Shown here: piece after piece, positions 33,663 to 42,654 of the stretch
How positions within the stretch are numbered: position 1 is the stretch's first letter
Layout: every line of letters starts with the position of its first letter
Source of the DNA: Prevotella sp. UBA6447
Lineage (GTDB): Bacteria > Bacteroidota > Bacteroidia > Bacteroidales > Bacteroidaceae
Direction of reading: 5' to 3'
DNA length: 53,398 nucleotides
Assembly: GCA_002437115.1 (NCBI GenBank)
Contig: DJOD01000062.1
Location: 1 to 53,398, forward strand
Notes under the pieces: generated by a model
The model's input: only the letters and a program-made list of their open reading frames with translations
Database searches by the model: none
Told to the model about the DNA's origin: nothing
Translations under genes and position numbers: made by a program

Positions 33663-35021
33663 TTATTCGGTGAACGATGTCGGTTGCTTCTTCCATCCAA
33701 GTCTTGCCAGCCGTCCCGAGCGCACGGTGGCCTGATGGGCTTGGCTGCAATGGAGGATGTTCTCGCTGTCGCGGAAGAGAGCCGTGGGCTCGTCGGTTGT
33801 CTGATCGGAGGGCAGGGCGTAGAGGCTGGTCGACGTCCAGGTCAGCCCGTGGTCGAGGCTTGTGTAAAACCGGGTCATGGTGTTGTTCATGGCGAGCAGC
33901 CCGCCGTCGTATGCCACCACCTGTAGCCCTTTCAGGCTGGGCAGCGTTTTCAAGTTGTAGCTGTCGTAGGGGAGTAGTGCCCAGGTGTTGCTGTTGGCCG
34001 TTCCGTTCTCCTCCACCTTGACCCACACCTTCGTCTTGCCGTCGCGGTTGCCGATGAGCGTGAGGTTGTTGGTGTTGGCGTTGACGGTTGAGGGCAGCGA
34101 GATCAGGTTGATGTCGGTGGCGGGCAGCGAGTCGCTGCTGTTATCAAGGTGTTCTTCTGTCCAGTCGAGGCTGCTGCCGAAACTGGACAGGCCGTTGCCC
34201 GTGAGCGCGTAGATGCGGTTGCCCGAGCAGCCGATGAGTTGCTTGATGTCGTTGGGAGTGTCAAGGTTGACCCATGTCATGCCGTCGGTTGAACGGCGCA
34301 GCAGTCCGCCCGCAAAGGTGTAGAACTGTCCATCGAGGGCCATCATGCTCTTGTATGCCTCGCGGTCGCTGAGCGTAGCGGCTTTCTGCCACGTGCCGTT
34401 TGTGAGGCGGTAGCCGATGGTTTGGCTTGTGCCTTGGCAGAAGAGCCACAGGTCGTTGCCCAACTGGGCGAAGCGGCGCGCGCCTAACGTGTCGGCACCC
34501 TCGGCGGTGTCGGTGCCCCAGTCAAACTCGTCGCCTGTCTGCTGGTGTACGTTGATCTTTAGCGTGTAGGGCTTGTAGGTGTCGCCCCGGTTGCTGTAGA
34601 CCCTTACAGGCATGGGCTCGGAGAGATCCAGCGAATCGGTCGACGAATAGTAGGCCAGCGAGTCGCCTCCCCACATGTTCTTCTCCATGAGCATCACCAC
34701 GCCGCCGTTCTTCGTAGAGAACGTGCACACCACATGCTTCACATCGCAGCCCTTGGGCAGTGAGTCGGGGTTGTAGATCAGGGCGTTCACCTGGTCGATA
34801 TAGCAAGTGTAGTTGCTGCCGGCAATTTTTGTGACGTATATGCTGTCACCGGTGCCGTCTTTTGTCGTGGTGTGGTTATAGCGGTTGATAGTACCCAGCG
34901 AGAAGGCTGTGATGGCTGTGTCGTCGTAATATGTCACGTCGTCATCATTGTTGCTCAGACAGGAGGTCAGCGAGGCCACCGCCGAGGCGATGATGAGTAG
35001 TGAGGATAACCTTTTCATCAT
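33663..35021 (-). CDS. DUF6242-type surface or periplasmic lipoprotein
   Basis: The 452-residue protein has a lipoprotein signal (IASAVASLTSCLSNNDDD): the Cys near residue 21 is followed by an acidic stretch that in Bacteroidota can direct lipoproteins to the surface. The N-terminal part (about 35-160) looks like a beta-sandwich with a DSIYVTKIAGSNYTCYID strand pattern. The rest (about 170-450) has beta-propeller-like repeats, with RRSTDGMTWVNL and FYTSLDHGLTWTS resembling BNR/Asp-box turns. Function is unknown. It precedes porG by 48 bases, so it probably shares the transcript and may act in the same envelope pathway. Confidence 0.75.
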   Translation of the reverse strand: MMKRLSSLLIIASAVASLTSCLSNNDDDVTYYDDTAITAFSLGTINRYNHTTTKDGTGDSIYVTKIAGSNYTCYIDQVNALIYNPDSLPKGCDVKHVVCTFSTKNGGVVMLMEKNMWGGDSLAYYSSTDSLDLSEPMPVRVYSNRGDTYKPYTLKINVHQQTGDEFDWGTDTAEGADTLGARRFAQLGNDLWLFCQGTSQTIGYRLTNGTWQKAATLSDREAYKSMMALDGQFYTFAGGLLRRSTDGMTWVNLDTPNDIKQLIGCSGNRIYALTGNGLSSFGSSLDWTEEHLDNSSDSLPATDINLISLPSTVNANTNNLTLIGNRDGKTKVWVKVEENGTANSNTWALLPYDSYNLKTLPSLKGLQVVAYDGGLLAMNNTMTRFYTSLDHGLTWTSTSLYALPSDQTTDEPTALFRDSENILHCSQAHQATVRSGRLARLGWKKQPTSFTE

Positions 35022-35050
35022 TATTTATGCGCGCGTTATTGTTTTAGATG

Positions 35051-35058
35051 CAAATTTA
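35051..35058 (-). promoter_or_regulatory. Possible -7 element of the envelope cluster
   Basis: Minus strand TAAATTTG, 30 bases upstream of the DUF6242 start. No -33 TTTG at consensus spacing. Confidence 0.5.
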
Positions 35059-35171
35059 CAGAGTTTTATTTAATTTAGGGCTAAAATCATGGGTTTATTA
35101 TGTTAATTATCGATTTGCCACCTTTTTTTTAAGTTTTGTTTTATAATGAGATATGTTGCCTTGTGCCCAAT

Positions 35172-35209
35172 AAAAAAAGGCAATACGATCACTCGCACTG
35201 CCTTTTTTT
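35172..35209. terminator. Strong terminator hairpin of the candidate small RNA
   Basis: AAAAAAAGGCA/TGCCTTTTTTT stem with a 16-base loop. It has U-runs in both directions; on the minus strand it would end the candidate ncRNA. Confidence 0.88.
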
Positions 35210-35405
35210 AGTGAAAATATTGTTGTCAGCAATCTGGTTGCGACCAAATAAAATAAATGATCTCATTTGGCACTGAAGTTGAAACAACTTGCAACAGGTG
35301 CTTTGGTTGACTCAAAATCAAATGACAATATCTTCACATTTACCTTAAAAAATCTATCAAACTACTAACCTAATGAAACTTTAAAATGGTATCTTCTCAC
35401 GAAGA
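35172..35405 (-). ncRNA. Candidate independent small RNA of about 234 nt
   Basis: A complete promoter (35411-35442) and a strong terminator bound a region with no ORF worth translating, in a 747-bp gap between pckA and DUF6242. Predicted structures on the minus strand are a 5' hairpin GTCTTC-GTGA-GAAGAT right at the transcript start, AAGTTG-TTT-CAACTT, and CCAAAT...ATTTGG. In between is a pyrimidine/AG-rich single-stranded stretch with GGTTAGTAGTTTGATAG. It is not tRNA, tmRNA, 4.5S or RNase P RNA by eye. A 6S-like or Bacteroidales-1-type RNA is a possibility I cannot confirm. The rest of the gap (35443-35685) is AT-rich with an 8-bp GC hairpin at 35653-35678. Confidence 0.65.
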
Positions 35406-35410
35406 CGTTG

Positions 35411-35442
35411 CAAAGATAATAATTGTGTTCGTTCACGCCAAA
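35411..35442 (-). promoter_or_regulatory. Promoter of the candidate small RNA
   Basis: Minus strand TTTG (35439-35442), 20 bases, TATCTTTG (35411-35418). Full consensus; no coding gene starts within 380 bases downstream. Confidence 0.82.
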
Positions 35443-35685
35443 TATTTTTGCAATAATTTAGAAAAAATCGTTTCGTTTTGATGATTATTGGCTTTTTTAT
35501 TACAAAACACACACCTAAAAGACTGTTTTTTTAACAAATGAGTGATGTATTGCCAACCTGTTGCTCGGTGGCTGTTTTCTGTCTGGTGGTCGCCCTCTTT
35601 GCCACGTGTGTGGGAGGGCTGCGAAATGAGCCTGATGTTCAGCTGATGCCTGCTCGCGCCGTGTTCGCGCGGCGCGAGATAACGC

Positions 35686-35720
35686 AAAAGACCCGTCCTC
35701 CTTGTGGAGAACGGGTCTTT
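35686..35720 (-). terminator. Terminator of pckA
   Basis: Stem AAAGACCCGT/ACGGGTCTTT with an inner CTCC/GGAG pairing. It lies about 50 bases beyond the pckA stop. The T-run is short (CTTTTGCG). Confidence 0.75.
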
Positions 35721-35768
35721 CTATGTGTTGGCCCTTCGAGGCAATGCGCCCGAAGGTGTTGTGTGCGA

Positions 35769-37385
35769 TTAGAGCTGAGGACCAGCGGCAACCAGAGCTT
35801 TGCCAGCCTCGTTGCCCTCATACTTCTTGAAGTTCTTGATGAAGCGCTGAGCCAAATCCTTGGCCTTGGCCTCCCATTCGGAAGCGTCCTTGTAGGTGTC
35901 GCGAGGATCGAGAATGCTGCTGTCTACACCCTCCAACTCTGTAGGAACAACGAAGTTGAAGTAAGGGATGGTCTTTGTGGGAGCCTTGTCGATCTCATGG
36001 TCGAGGATGCGGTCGATGATGCCACGTGTGTCGCGGATAGAGATACGTTTGCCTGTGCCGTTCCAGCCAGTGTTGACCAGATAAGCCTTGGCACCGCTCT
36101 TCTCCATGTGCTTCACCAGCTCCTCAGCATACTTTGTCGGGTGCAGCTCCAGGAAAGCCTGGCCGAAGCAAGCGGAGAAAGTAGGAGTGGGCTCGGTGAT
36201 GCCGCGCTCTGTGCCAGCCAGCTTGGCTGTGAAGCCAGAGAGGAAGTAATACTTTGTCTGCTCAGCGTTCAGGATGCTTACAGGAGGCAGCACTCCGAAG
36301 GCGTCGGCAGAGAGGAAGATGACCTGCTTGGCGGCAGGACCCTGGCTCTCGGGGCGCTGGATGTTGTGGATGTGGTAGATAGGATAGCTCACGCGAGTGT
36401 TCTCGGTGACAGTCTTGTCAGCGAAGTCAATCTTGCCGTTCTTGTCGACGGTAACGTTCTCAAGAAGGGCATCGCGCGTGATGGCACCGTAGATGTCGGG
36501 CTCGGCTTCCTTGTCGAGGTTGATGACCTTGGCGTAGCATCCACCCTCAAGGTTGAACACGCCCTTGTCGTCCCATCCGTGCTCGTCGTCGCCGATGAGC
36601 TTACGCTTCGGGTCGGTGCTCAGGGTAGTCTTGCCTGTGCCAGACAGACCGAAGAAGATGGCGGTGTTCTCACCGTTCATGTCGGTGTTGGCAGAGCAGT
36701 GCATGCTGGCGATGCCGCGCAGCGGGAGGAAGTAGTTCTGCATGGAGAACATACCCTTCTTCATCTCTCCACCATACCAGGTGTTAAGGATAACCTGCTC
36801 CTTGCTGGTCACGTTGAACACAACTGCAGTCTCTGAGTGCAGTCCCAGCTCCTTCCAGTTGGTCACCTTGGCCTTGGAGGCGTTGTAGACAATGAAGTCA
36901 GGCTCCTGCTCGAAGTCGGCCTCTGTCTTCGGACGGATGAACATGTTGGTCACGAAGTGAGCCTGCCAAGCAACCTCCACGATGAAGCGAACCTTCATGC
37001 GGGTATCGCGGTGTGTGCCGCAGAAACCGTCTACCACATAGAGCTTCTTGTTGCTCAGCTCCTCTTGGGCGAGCTTCTTGACAGCCTTCCAGGTCTCCTC
37101 AGAGGCGCGGTGGTTGTCGTTATGGTATTCCTCTGAATCCCACCACACGGTATCGTGAGATGTGGCATCGTCAACGATGAACTTGTCCTTAGGCGAACGA
37201 CCCGTATAGATACCGGTCATCACGTTAACGGCACCAAGCTCAGTCTCCTGGGCCTTGTCGTAACCTTCCAAGCCCGGCTTGGTCTCCTCGTTGAAGAGCA
37301 CCTCGTAGGAGGGATTGTACAGAACTTCTGCGGTACCCGTCTGGATGCCGTAGGTTGCTAAAACTGACTTGTTAAACCTTGCCAT
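35769..37385 (-). CDS. pckA: Phosphoenolpyruvate carboxykinase (ATP)
   Basis: PckA interconverts oxaloacetate and phosphoenolpyruvate with ATP/ADP. In succinate-producing Bacteroidales it typically runs in the CO2-fixing direction. The 538-residue protein has TGRSPKDKFIV near 60, the P-loop GLSGTGKTTLS near 246, the metal-site DDEHGWDDKGVFNLEGGCYA near 265 and ENTRVSYPIYHI. It is a single-gene unit with consensus promoter and terminator. Neighbours are not functionally related. Confidence 0.98.
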   Translation of the reverse strand: MARFNKSVLATYGIQTGTAEVLYNPSYEVLFNEETKPGLEGYDKAQETELGAVNVMTGIYTGRSPKDKFIVDDATSHDTVWWDSEEYHNDNHRASEETWKAVKKLAQEELSNKKLYVVDGFCGTHRDTRMKVRFIVEVAWQAHFVTNMFIRPKTEADFEQEPDFIVYNASKAKVTNWKELGLHSETAVVFNVTSKEQVILNTWYGGEMKKGMFSMQNYFLPLRGIASMHCSANTDMNGENTAIFFGLSGTGKTTLSTDPKRKLIGDDEHGWDDKGVFNLEGGCYAKVINLDKEAEPDIYGAITRDALLENVTVDKNGKIDFADKTVTENTRVSYPIYHIHNIQRPESQGPAAKQVIFLSADAFGVLPPVSILNAEQTKYYFLSGFTAKLAGTERGITEPTPTFSACFGQAFLELHPTKYAEELVKHMEKSGAKAYLVNTGWNGTGKRISIRDTRGIIDRILDHEIDKAPTKTIPYFNFVVPTELEGVDSSILDPRDTYKDASEWEAKAKDLAQRFIKNFKKYEGNEAGKALVAAGPQL

Positions 37386-37434
37386 TTTACTTAAATGTTA
37401 AGTTATATATGTTGGATATTCTCGTCTTTGGGAG

Positions 37435-37465
37435 CAAAGTTAACAATTTTCGCACAAGCCGCAAA
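37435..37465 (-). promoter_or_regulatory. Promoter of pckA
   Basis: Minus strand TTTG (37462-37465), 19 bases, TAACTTTG (37435-37442). Full Bacteroidota consensus, 50 bases before the ATG. Confidence 0.88.
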
Positions 37466-37570
37466 GCGTGTGCAATGGTTTTTCGAAGCGGATAAATCAT
37501 TTTTAGGTTAAAGAATTTAAAATCGTTTCTTCCACCTTCCGTTTTGCCACATCGACTTGGAAAAACGACT

Positions 37571-37605
37571 AAAAAGCCCCGTGCCGTTTAGCGGAGGCAC
37601 GGGGC
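37571..37605 (-). terminator. Terminator of the sialidase gene
   Basis: Minus strand stem GCCCCGTGCC/GGCACGGGGC (37596-37605 with 37576-37585), 10-base loop, then TTTTT. Confidence 0.93.
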
Positions 37606-37664
37606 GGGGATGGAAAAGATGGTGGGTTCTTATATTTATTATAAGGTGTGAAAATGCAGAGTCC

Positions 37665-40600
37665 CTATCTCACCACCACCTTTTGGTTGTTGACCACATA
37701 AACTCCAGCGGGCACGGCAAGCGTGCGACTCTGGCCTTGGGCCAACGTGCCACGAGCCATGAGCTGTCCGCCCATGGTGTAGGTGGCAAAGCGTGTGGCA
37801 GCGGTGGCGGTGAGCGTCATCGTACCGTGACCCACACGGATGGTGAGGCCACAGGCTTGAACATTCATGTCGCTGATGCCTGTCGTTGTGATGTCGCTTG
37901 GGTCGTAGACCACCTTGGCCTTCTCTTCGCTCTGCGCCGCCGGCGTGGTGTCGATGGTGCGGTAGAAGGCGCGGAACGGTCGGATGTTGAAGTGCTTCGT
38001 TGTGTGCAACTGGGCGGCGTTCCAGAAGAGTTCCTTCGAGAAGTACCATTTGCCCTTGCCGTCGGTCTCGCCCGCTGTGGGCTGCACGCCGGCATAGGTT
38101 CCGATGGCCGTCCAGTTGCCCTTGGTGTGCTCAAGTCCCTCGTTGGTCGTGGTGGCGCGTGTCTTGGCAAACTGGGCACCGAGGATGTTGAATGTGAAGC
38201 CTGGTGTGGTGCTCGTCACGTAGTAGGGCTTGTTGGCCTCGGCCACACCGCTGGTCACCGCCTCGGCCAGCATGGCGTAGGTCAGCTCGTGGTGTGGGTC
38301 GTCGACACTCACGCCCGTCACCTTGCCATAGCCTGTGATGTCGTGGAACTGCACCGAGTTGTCAGTGGCATCGGTTGCCGTCTTCACGTTGCCGTCGCCC
38401 GTGAGGCCAACGCTGAAGGGCAGCACGGCCGTCATGTTCTTCACTGTGGCCTTGACGTTGCCGCCGGCGCTCGACGTGCCTTCGCGCTCGTAGATGGCCT
38501 GGCGCGTGCCGGTCGTGAAGTCGTAGGGCGTGAAGAATGGCTGCTGGTCGTAGACACGGATGTTGCCCACTGCTTCATACTTTCCGTCGTGTCGCTTGCT
38601 GATGATGTTCTCCACGTTGCGCGTGAAGCCCACAGGCATGAAGTAGAGGCAGTTGTCGGCCGTGCCGGCGTTGAAGGCGTCCCAGTTGTTCTCGCCCTCG
38701 GTGTTCTCGCCCGTCACGGTGGTGAGCGCGCTCATGTCCACGTAGAGGATGCCGCGCAGTGGGTCGCTCTCGCTGAAGCCATAGTAGTTCTTGTCCTTCA
38801 GGGCGTCCTTGATGGCACTGATGATCTCGGTGTTGGTCAGCACGCCATAGGGTCTGCTGCCGTCTGTGGTCGTCGAACTGACGGCCACGCCCACGTAGGT
38901 GTGCTTCGTGTCGAGCATGTCGCCGTCGGCCTTCAGTTGGCTACCCGTCTTGTGTGGAGCGCTCTTCAGTGTCTGGGTGTAGAGAGGCGTGAGAGTCACC
39001 TTAGCCTTCTCGTTCTCCACCACGGGCATGAGCTTGATGGTGTAGAACCGGTAGTCGATGTGCTTCTTTCCTGAGCCGATGCCCGACGGCAGGATGTTCC
39101 AGGTGGGCATGTCGGCCGCGTATACGTAGACCTCCTTCTCCTCGTTGTTTTTGAGGATCACGGCCTGCAGGCCGCCGTCGCCCTTCTTGTATTCCTTGTC
39201 TTGCAGTTCCGTGGCTTTGCCGTTCACCACGTCCAGAATGTTGGTGGCCAGCAGCTTGTTGGTGCCGGCTTGGTCGGCGTTGACACGCGCCGTGGGCCAA
39301 GGCGTGGCCGTCATGTCGATGCCCTTGTCGCCGTCGTAGGCGCTACTGCCCACGAGGGTGAAGTTGGAGTAGCCGCCTGTGCTTGCAAGGTTGTTGTTGT
39401 TCACGCCATGCGTGTACCACAGACTCTTCTCCTCGTTCTCGGCGTTGCGGAAGACGAGGGCGTAGGGCGAGGTGGCATCCTTCGGCACCAGCACGCGCAC
39501 GGCCTCGCCGCCATGGAAGGTGTAGTTGGTGGAGGTCACCTCGTTGGAGCCGATGACACCATCTTTATACTTGGCTGCCACCTGCAGCGTCTGCACCTCG
39601 GGGTTGAGCGGCAGGAACTTCAGGTTGACGCGGTAGAGAGCTGCTGATCCGTCCGCCAGGCCGCTGATGTTGAAGTGGATGGCGTCGTTGTTGTAGTCTT
39701 TCAGGGTAATGGTTGCCTTGTCGTTAGCCTTGGTCAGCTGGACGGAGCCATTGGTGGCAGTGGCGTTGTTCTCGCGGTTGCTCACCGTGGCGGTGAAATC
39801 GGAGGCAGCGACACGGTCGGTCGAATGGCGCAGAAAGCTGAGCGTGGCACCCACGATGCGGAACTTTTCGGGTGCCTCTAGGTAGTAGTCTCCGTTGGCC
39901 GCCACCACGAAGTGTTGCTTGCCGTCGACCTGGTAGGTCTCGCTTTGGGCCTCGCCCTGGCTGTTTACCACGCACACGGATTGTTGGTCGGTGACCGCCG
40001 TGCTGCTGAACGACCAAAAGTGATTGGTGTTCTCGCTGAACGTGCCAAGATCGATCAAGCCGGTATGGAGATCGAGCGACCCATCCTCGGCGGGCACTTG
40101 CCCAGTTACGGGCTGGTCGATGGCGTAGGTGATGTGGAGCGACTTGATGGTGATTTTTGAAGCTGCGGCTGTGGCGTCGAAGCGGAAGAACAGCATGTTG
40201 CTGCCGTTGGCCAGTGTCTGGTCCCAGCTGCCATCGGTGACCTTGGCGGACGCGCCGTCCACCACGTTGCCATTGGCATCGTAGGTGTACTGGGTAATGG
40301 ATGAGCCGCTTGTGCTGTTGTCAGCGTCGAATACCATCTGGTAGCGCAAGATGCGGTAGCCCTTGGGCGCCATCACCTGCGCGTAGACATACTGGCTTTG
40401 ATAGCTGTTGAACGAGAGGTAATGGTTGCCGTTCACTTTGTCGAAGCGCATGGAGTTGTCGTTCTCATTAAACAGCTCGTCGCCATTCGTGGAGAGCGTT
40501 GAGCTGTTCGACGTGATGATCTGCACGTGGGCGATGTCGTGGCGCAGGAATCCGAAGTACTGCTTGTCGGGGTTAGTGGCGTCACCCGACGCCTTGCTGG

Positions 40601-42248
40601 AGAACAGACCGTGGCTGGAGCCGTAGTCGAGCGAGATGGTGGTGCCGATCTTGGTCATGTCGCTTGGGCTCACGATGCTGTAGGTGGCGGTGCTTACCGC
40701 GCTTTTGTTGCCTTTGGCGTCGACGGCGATGGCCTTGATGGTTGTGGTTTCGCTCACGGTGATGGGGGTCTCATACTTCTTGCTGCTGGTCGATGGTTCT
40801 GTGCCGTCGGTGGTGTAGTAGATAGCGAGGTCGGTGCTGCCGGCCTTGAGTTCCACCGTCTGCTCATTGGTGTAGGTGCCCGATGTCACGGAGAATGTCG
40901 GCGCAGCTATCTCCACAAGATAGGGCGTAGGCTCGGAGGTGACGTGATAGCCGTCCTTCGCCGTGTTGGGCGAGTAGGTGTAGGCACCGCCTGTAATGGT
41001 TGAGAGGGGCAGGGTCATATATTGGATGTCGTAAGCCTCGCCATTGAAAGGTCTTTTGTTTTCCTCATAGAGGAAGGCCACGTCGCCATCCTTGTTGAGT
41101 ACCATCGTGGCATAGCACGATGTGGTCTGGCTGATGGCGTATTTCGTCCAACCCGAGTTGAAGTCGGAGGGCTGGTCATAGTCGGCCGAGCTGCTCAAGA
41201 CCTTGCAGTAGATACCTACTTTTTCTCGGCTGCTTGACATGGCAGCCGACTGCAAGAGCACGTATACCTGGTTGCCGCTCTTGTCCTTGGCGGGCACCAA
41301 GAGTATCTCCTCGTCGCAGCTGGCGGCCGTGATGCTGCTGTTGTTGTAAATGGGACTGCCCCAGAAGCCTTTGGCGTTGTCGCGGTCGGTGAAGGTGAAG
41401 ATGTTGAAGATGCGGCCGGTGCCCAGGGCGGCGCGGCAGCTCAGCAGGATGTTTCCGTTGGGCAGCTCTTCCACCTTGCTCTCGTCGCCGAAGGTGTTGT
41501 TTCCGTAAGACGGAGTTGACTCGATTCCGCCGAGATATGTCCATGTCTCTCCGAAGTCGTCGGAGTAGACCACCTTGCAGCCGTTCTTGCCATTCACGCT
41601 GTTGTCGGCTGTGTTTCGCGTGTTCACGGCCGCATAGAGGCGGTAGTATTGTCCCTTCTTCACCAGGGTGCTCTGAATGATGCGACCGCTGGAGAAGAAG
41701 CAGTGCGCCACGTACGAGTCGTTCTGGTAGAGCTTGTCGGAGATGTTGGAGATGGTCCAGTTCTGTCCGCCGTCGGTGCTCAGCGAGCGGGCCACCTGCA
41801 GTTTCGACGAACCGAAGAAGCCATGGCGGCCCGATGCCGACATGACGAGGATCTTGCCACTCTCGCGGTCGACCACCGAGGCCGGGTCGCCGTGGGCGTA
41901 GTCGTAGCCGTTCTCGTCGTTGTCGGTCACATTGTCGTTGCCCTTGGCGATGTTTTGTTGGTTTCCCCATGTGAGGCCGTTGTCGCTCGACAGCTTGCCC
42001 ACGACATCGATGCGGTGTGGCGTGTCGTAGCCACCACCGATGTCAGCGGCGTTCTTGCCCCAGCGTAGGTCGCACATTGCCCACAGGTTGCCGTTTGGCA
42101 GGCACACGATGGACGGGATGCGATAGATGTAGGTTCCATCGTTGCTGGTTTGGAACAATGTCTGCTTGGTTTGTCCCCACGCCGGATGGCTGACCGTCAG
42201 CAAGATGGACAGGAGGGTGAGGACGGACCATCTGGTAGTTTTGTTCAT
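37665..42248 (-). CDS. GH33-type exo-sialidase with large C-terminal module and T9SS-like tail
   Basis: The 1527-residue protein starts with a signal peptide ending near AWGQ. The sialidase propeller (about 27-455) has YRIP (42-45, first Arg of the triad) and Asp boxes at 87-94, 157-164 and 229-236. The Glu/Arg strand is ESKVEELPNGNILLSCR and the Tyr strand is SCYATMVLNKDGDVAFLYEE, so the catalytic set looks complete. A chitobiase-C-like sandwich (about 463-540) follows, with YYTTDGTEPS. From about 550 to the end it matches the neighbouring 1176-residue protein. The last 70 residues (GISDMNV ... GVYVVNNQKVVV) look like a T9SS type A sorting domain, predicting surface delivery. It would release sialic acid from host glycoconjugates; no nan catabolic genes are nearby. 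Confidence 0.88.
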   Translation of the reverse strand: MNKTTRWSVLTLLSILLTVSHPAWGQTKQTLFQTSNDGTYIYRIPSIVCLPNGNLWAMCDLRWGKNAADIGGGYDTPHRIDVVGKLSSDNGLTWGNQQNIAKGNDNVTDNDENGYDYAHGDPASVVDRESGKILVMSASGRHGFFGSSKLQVARSLSTDGGQNWTISNISDKLYQNDSYVAHCFFSSGRIIQSTLVKKGQYYRLYAAVNTRNTADNSVNGKNGCKVVYSDDFGETWTYLGGIESTPSYGNNTFGDESKVEELPNGNILLSCRAALGTGRIFNIFTFTDRDNAKGFWGSPIYNNSSITAASCDEEILLVPAKDKSGNQVYVLLQSAAMSSSREKVGIYCKVLSSSADYDQPSDFNSGWTKYAISQTTSCYATMVLNKDGDVAFLYEENKRPFNGEAYDIQYMTLPLSTITGGAYTYSPNTAKDGYHVTSEPTPYLVEIAAPTFSVTSGTYTNEQTVELKAGSTDLAIYYTTDGTEPSTSSKKYETPITVSETTTIKAIAVDAKGNKSAVSTATYSIVSPSDMTKIGTTISLDYGSSHGLFSSKASGDATNPDKQYFGFLRHDIAHVQIITSNSSTLSTNGDELFNENDNSMRFDKVNGNHYLSFNSYQSQYVYAQVMAPKGYRILRYQMVFDADNSTSGSSITQYTYDANGNVVDGASAKVTDGSWDQTLANGSNMLFFRFDATAAASKITIKSLHITYAIDQPVTGQVPAEDGSLDLHTGLIDLGTFSENTNHFWSFSSTAVTDQQSVCVVNSQGEAQSETYQVDGKQHFVVAANGDYYLEAPEKFRIVGATLSFLRHSTDRVAASDFTATVSNRENNATATNGSVQLTKANDKATITLKDYNNDAIHFNISGLADGSAALYRVNLKFLPLNPEVQTLQVAAKYKDGVIGSNEVTSTNYTFHGGEAVRVLVPKDATSPYALVFRNAENEEKSLWYTHGVNNNNLASTGGYSNFTLVGSSAYDGDKGIDMTATPWPTARVNADQAGTNKLLATNILDVVNGKATELQDKEYKKGDGGLQAVILKNNEEKEVYVYAADMPTWNILPSGIGSGKKHIDYRFYTIKLMPVVENEKAKVTLTPLYTQTLKSAPHKTGSQLKADGDMLDTKHTYVGVAVSSTTTDGSRPYGVLTNTEIISAIKDALKDKNYYGFSESDPLRGILYVDMSALTTVTGENTEGENNWDAFNAGTADNCLYFMPVGFTRNVENIISKRHDGKYEAVGNIRVYDQQPFFTPYDFTTGTRQAIYEREGTSSAGGNVKATVKNMTAVLPFSVGLTGDGNVKTATDATDNSVQFHDITGYGKVTGVSVDDPHHELTYAMLAEAVTSGVAEANKPYYVTSTTPGFTFNILGAQFAKTRATTTNEGLEHTKGNWTAIGTYAGVQPTAGETDGKGKWYFSKELFWNAAQLHTTKHFNIRPFRAFYRTIDTTPAAQSEEKAKVVYDPSDITTTGISDMNVQACGLTIRVGHGTMTLTATAATRFATYTMGGQLMARGTLAQGQSRTLAVPAGVYVVNNQKVVVR

Positions 42249-42335
42249 AGTTGATAATTGCTTTTTGATGATTAATAATTTCTATGCGTTTGAGAGGTGA
42301 CAATGTTTTTGTCAAGACATTGCCTTTGCAGGGAA

Positions 42336-42380
42336 TAAAAACTAAAGCCCTTTGCTCACCGTGTTGGCGAGCAAAGGGCT
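42336..42380 (-). terminator. Terminator after the 65-codon gene
   Basis: Perfect 12-bp stem AGCCCTTTGCTC/GAGCAAAGGGCT with an 11-base loop, followed on the minus strand by TTAGTTTTTATT. It separates the small-peptide gene from the sialidase start 90 bases on, so sialidase expression needs readthrough or its own promoter. I see no TAnnTTTG there, only a CAATGT/ACATTG dyad at 42301-42322. Confidence 0.82.
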
Positions 42381-42439
42381 GGTTTTATATAAGATTTTTA
42401 CTTCTTATAATCCAGTGAGTGTCAAGTCGTCTTTTGGAC

Positions 42440-42637
42440 CTATTTCTCATCCCAGGTACTCCATGGATTATAGTTGCCCCAGTTGGTGTTGTCACCTTCA
42501 CCACCTGCTGGCTTCATGAAGTTGTTCTCCTTAGCATCGGCATCCCAATCCTCTTTGTACGATTGGGTAAGGAGGTGTGTAGCGTAGGCGACAGAGACGA
42601 GCTCGGTTTTCGGGGCGCTGTACGTTTTCTTGTTCAT
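42440..42637 (-). CDS. Small 65-residue protein of unknown function
   Basis: The protein opens MNKKTYSAPKTELVSVAYAT, followed by HLLTQS. A polar, Trp/Asn/Gly/Asp-rich second half ends NPWSTWDEK. There is no signal peptide or membrane segment. I recall many Prevotella/Bacteroides peptides with the same plan: a short basic start with a K..Y..P motif, a hydrophobic patch with LL, and a variable Gly/Asn/Trp/Asp tail. Such peptides are found singly near secreted-protein genes, with no known role. It starts 17 bases after the stop of the 1176-residue protein, so it is co-transcribed, and a strong terminator follows it. No modification enzyme is nearby. Confidence 0.75.
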   Translation of the reverse strand: MNKKTYSAPKTELVSVAYATHLLTQSYKEDWDADAKENNFMKPAGGEGDNTNWGNYNPWSTWDEK

Positions 42638-42654
42638 TGTTAGTTGGATTATGT

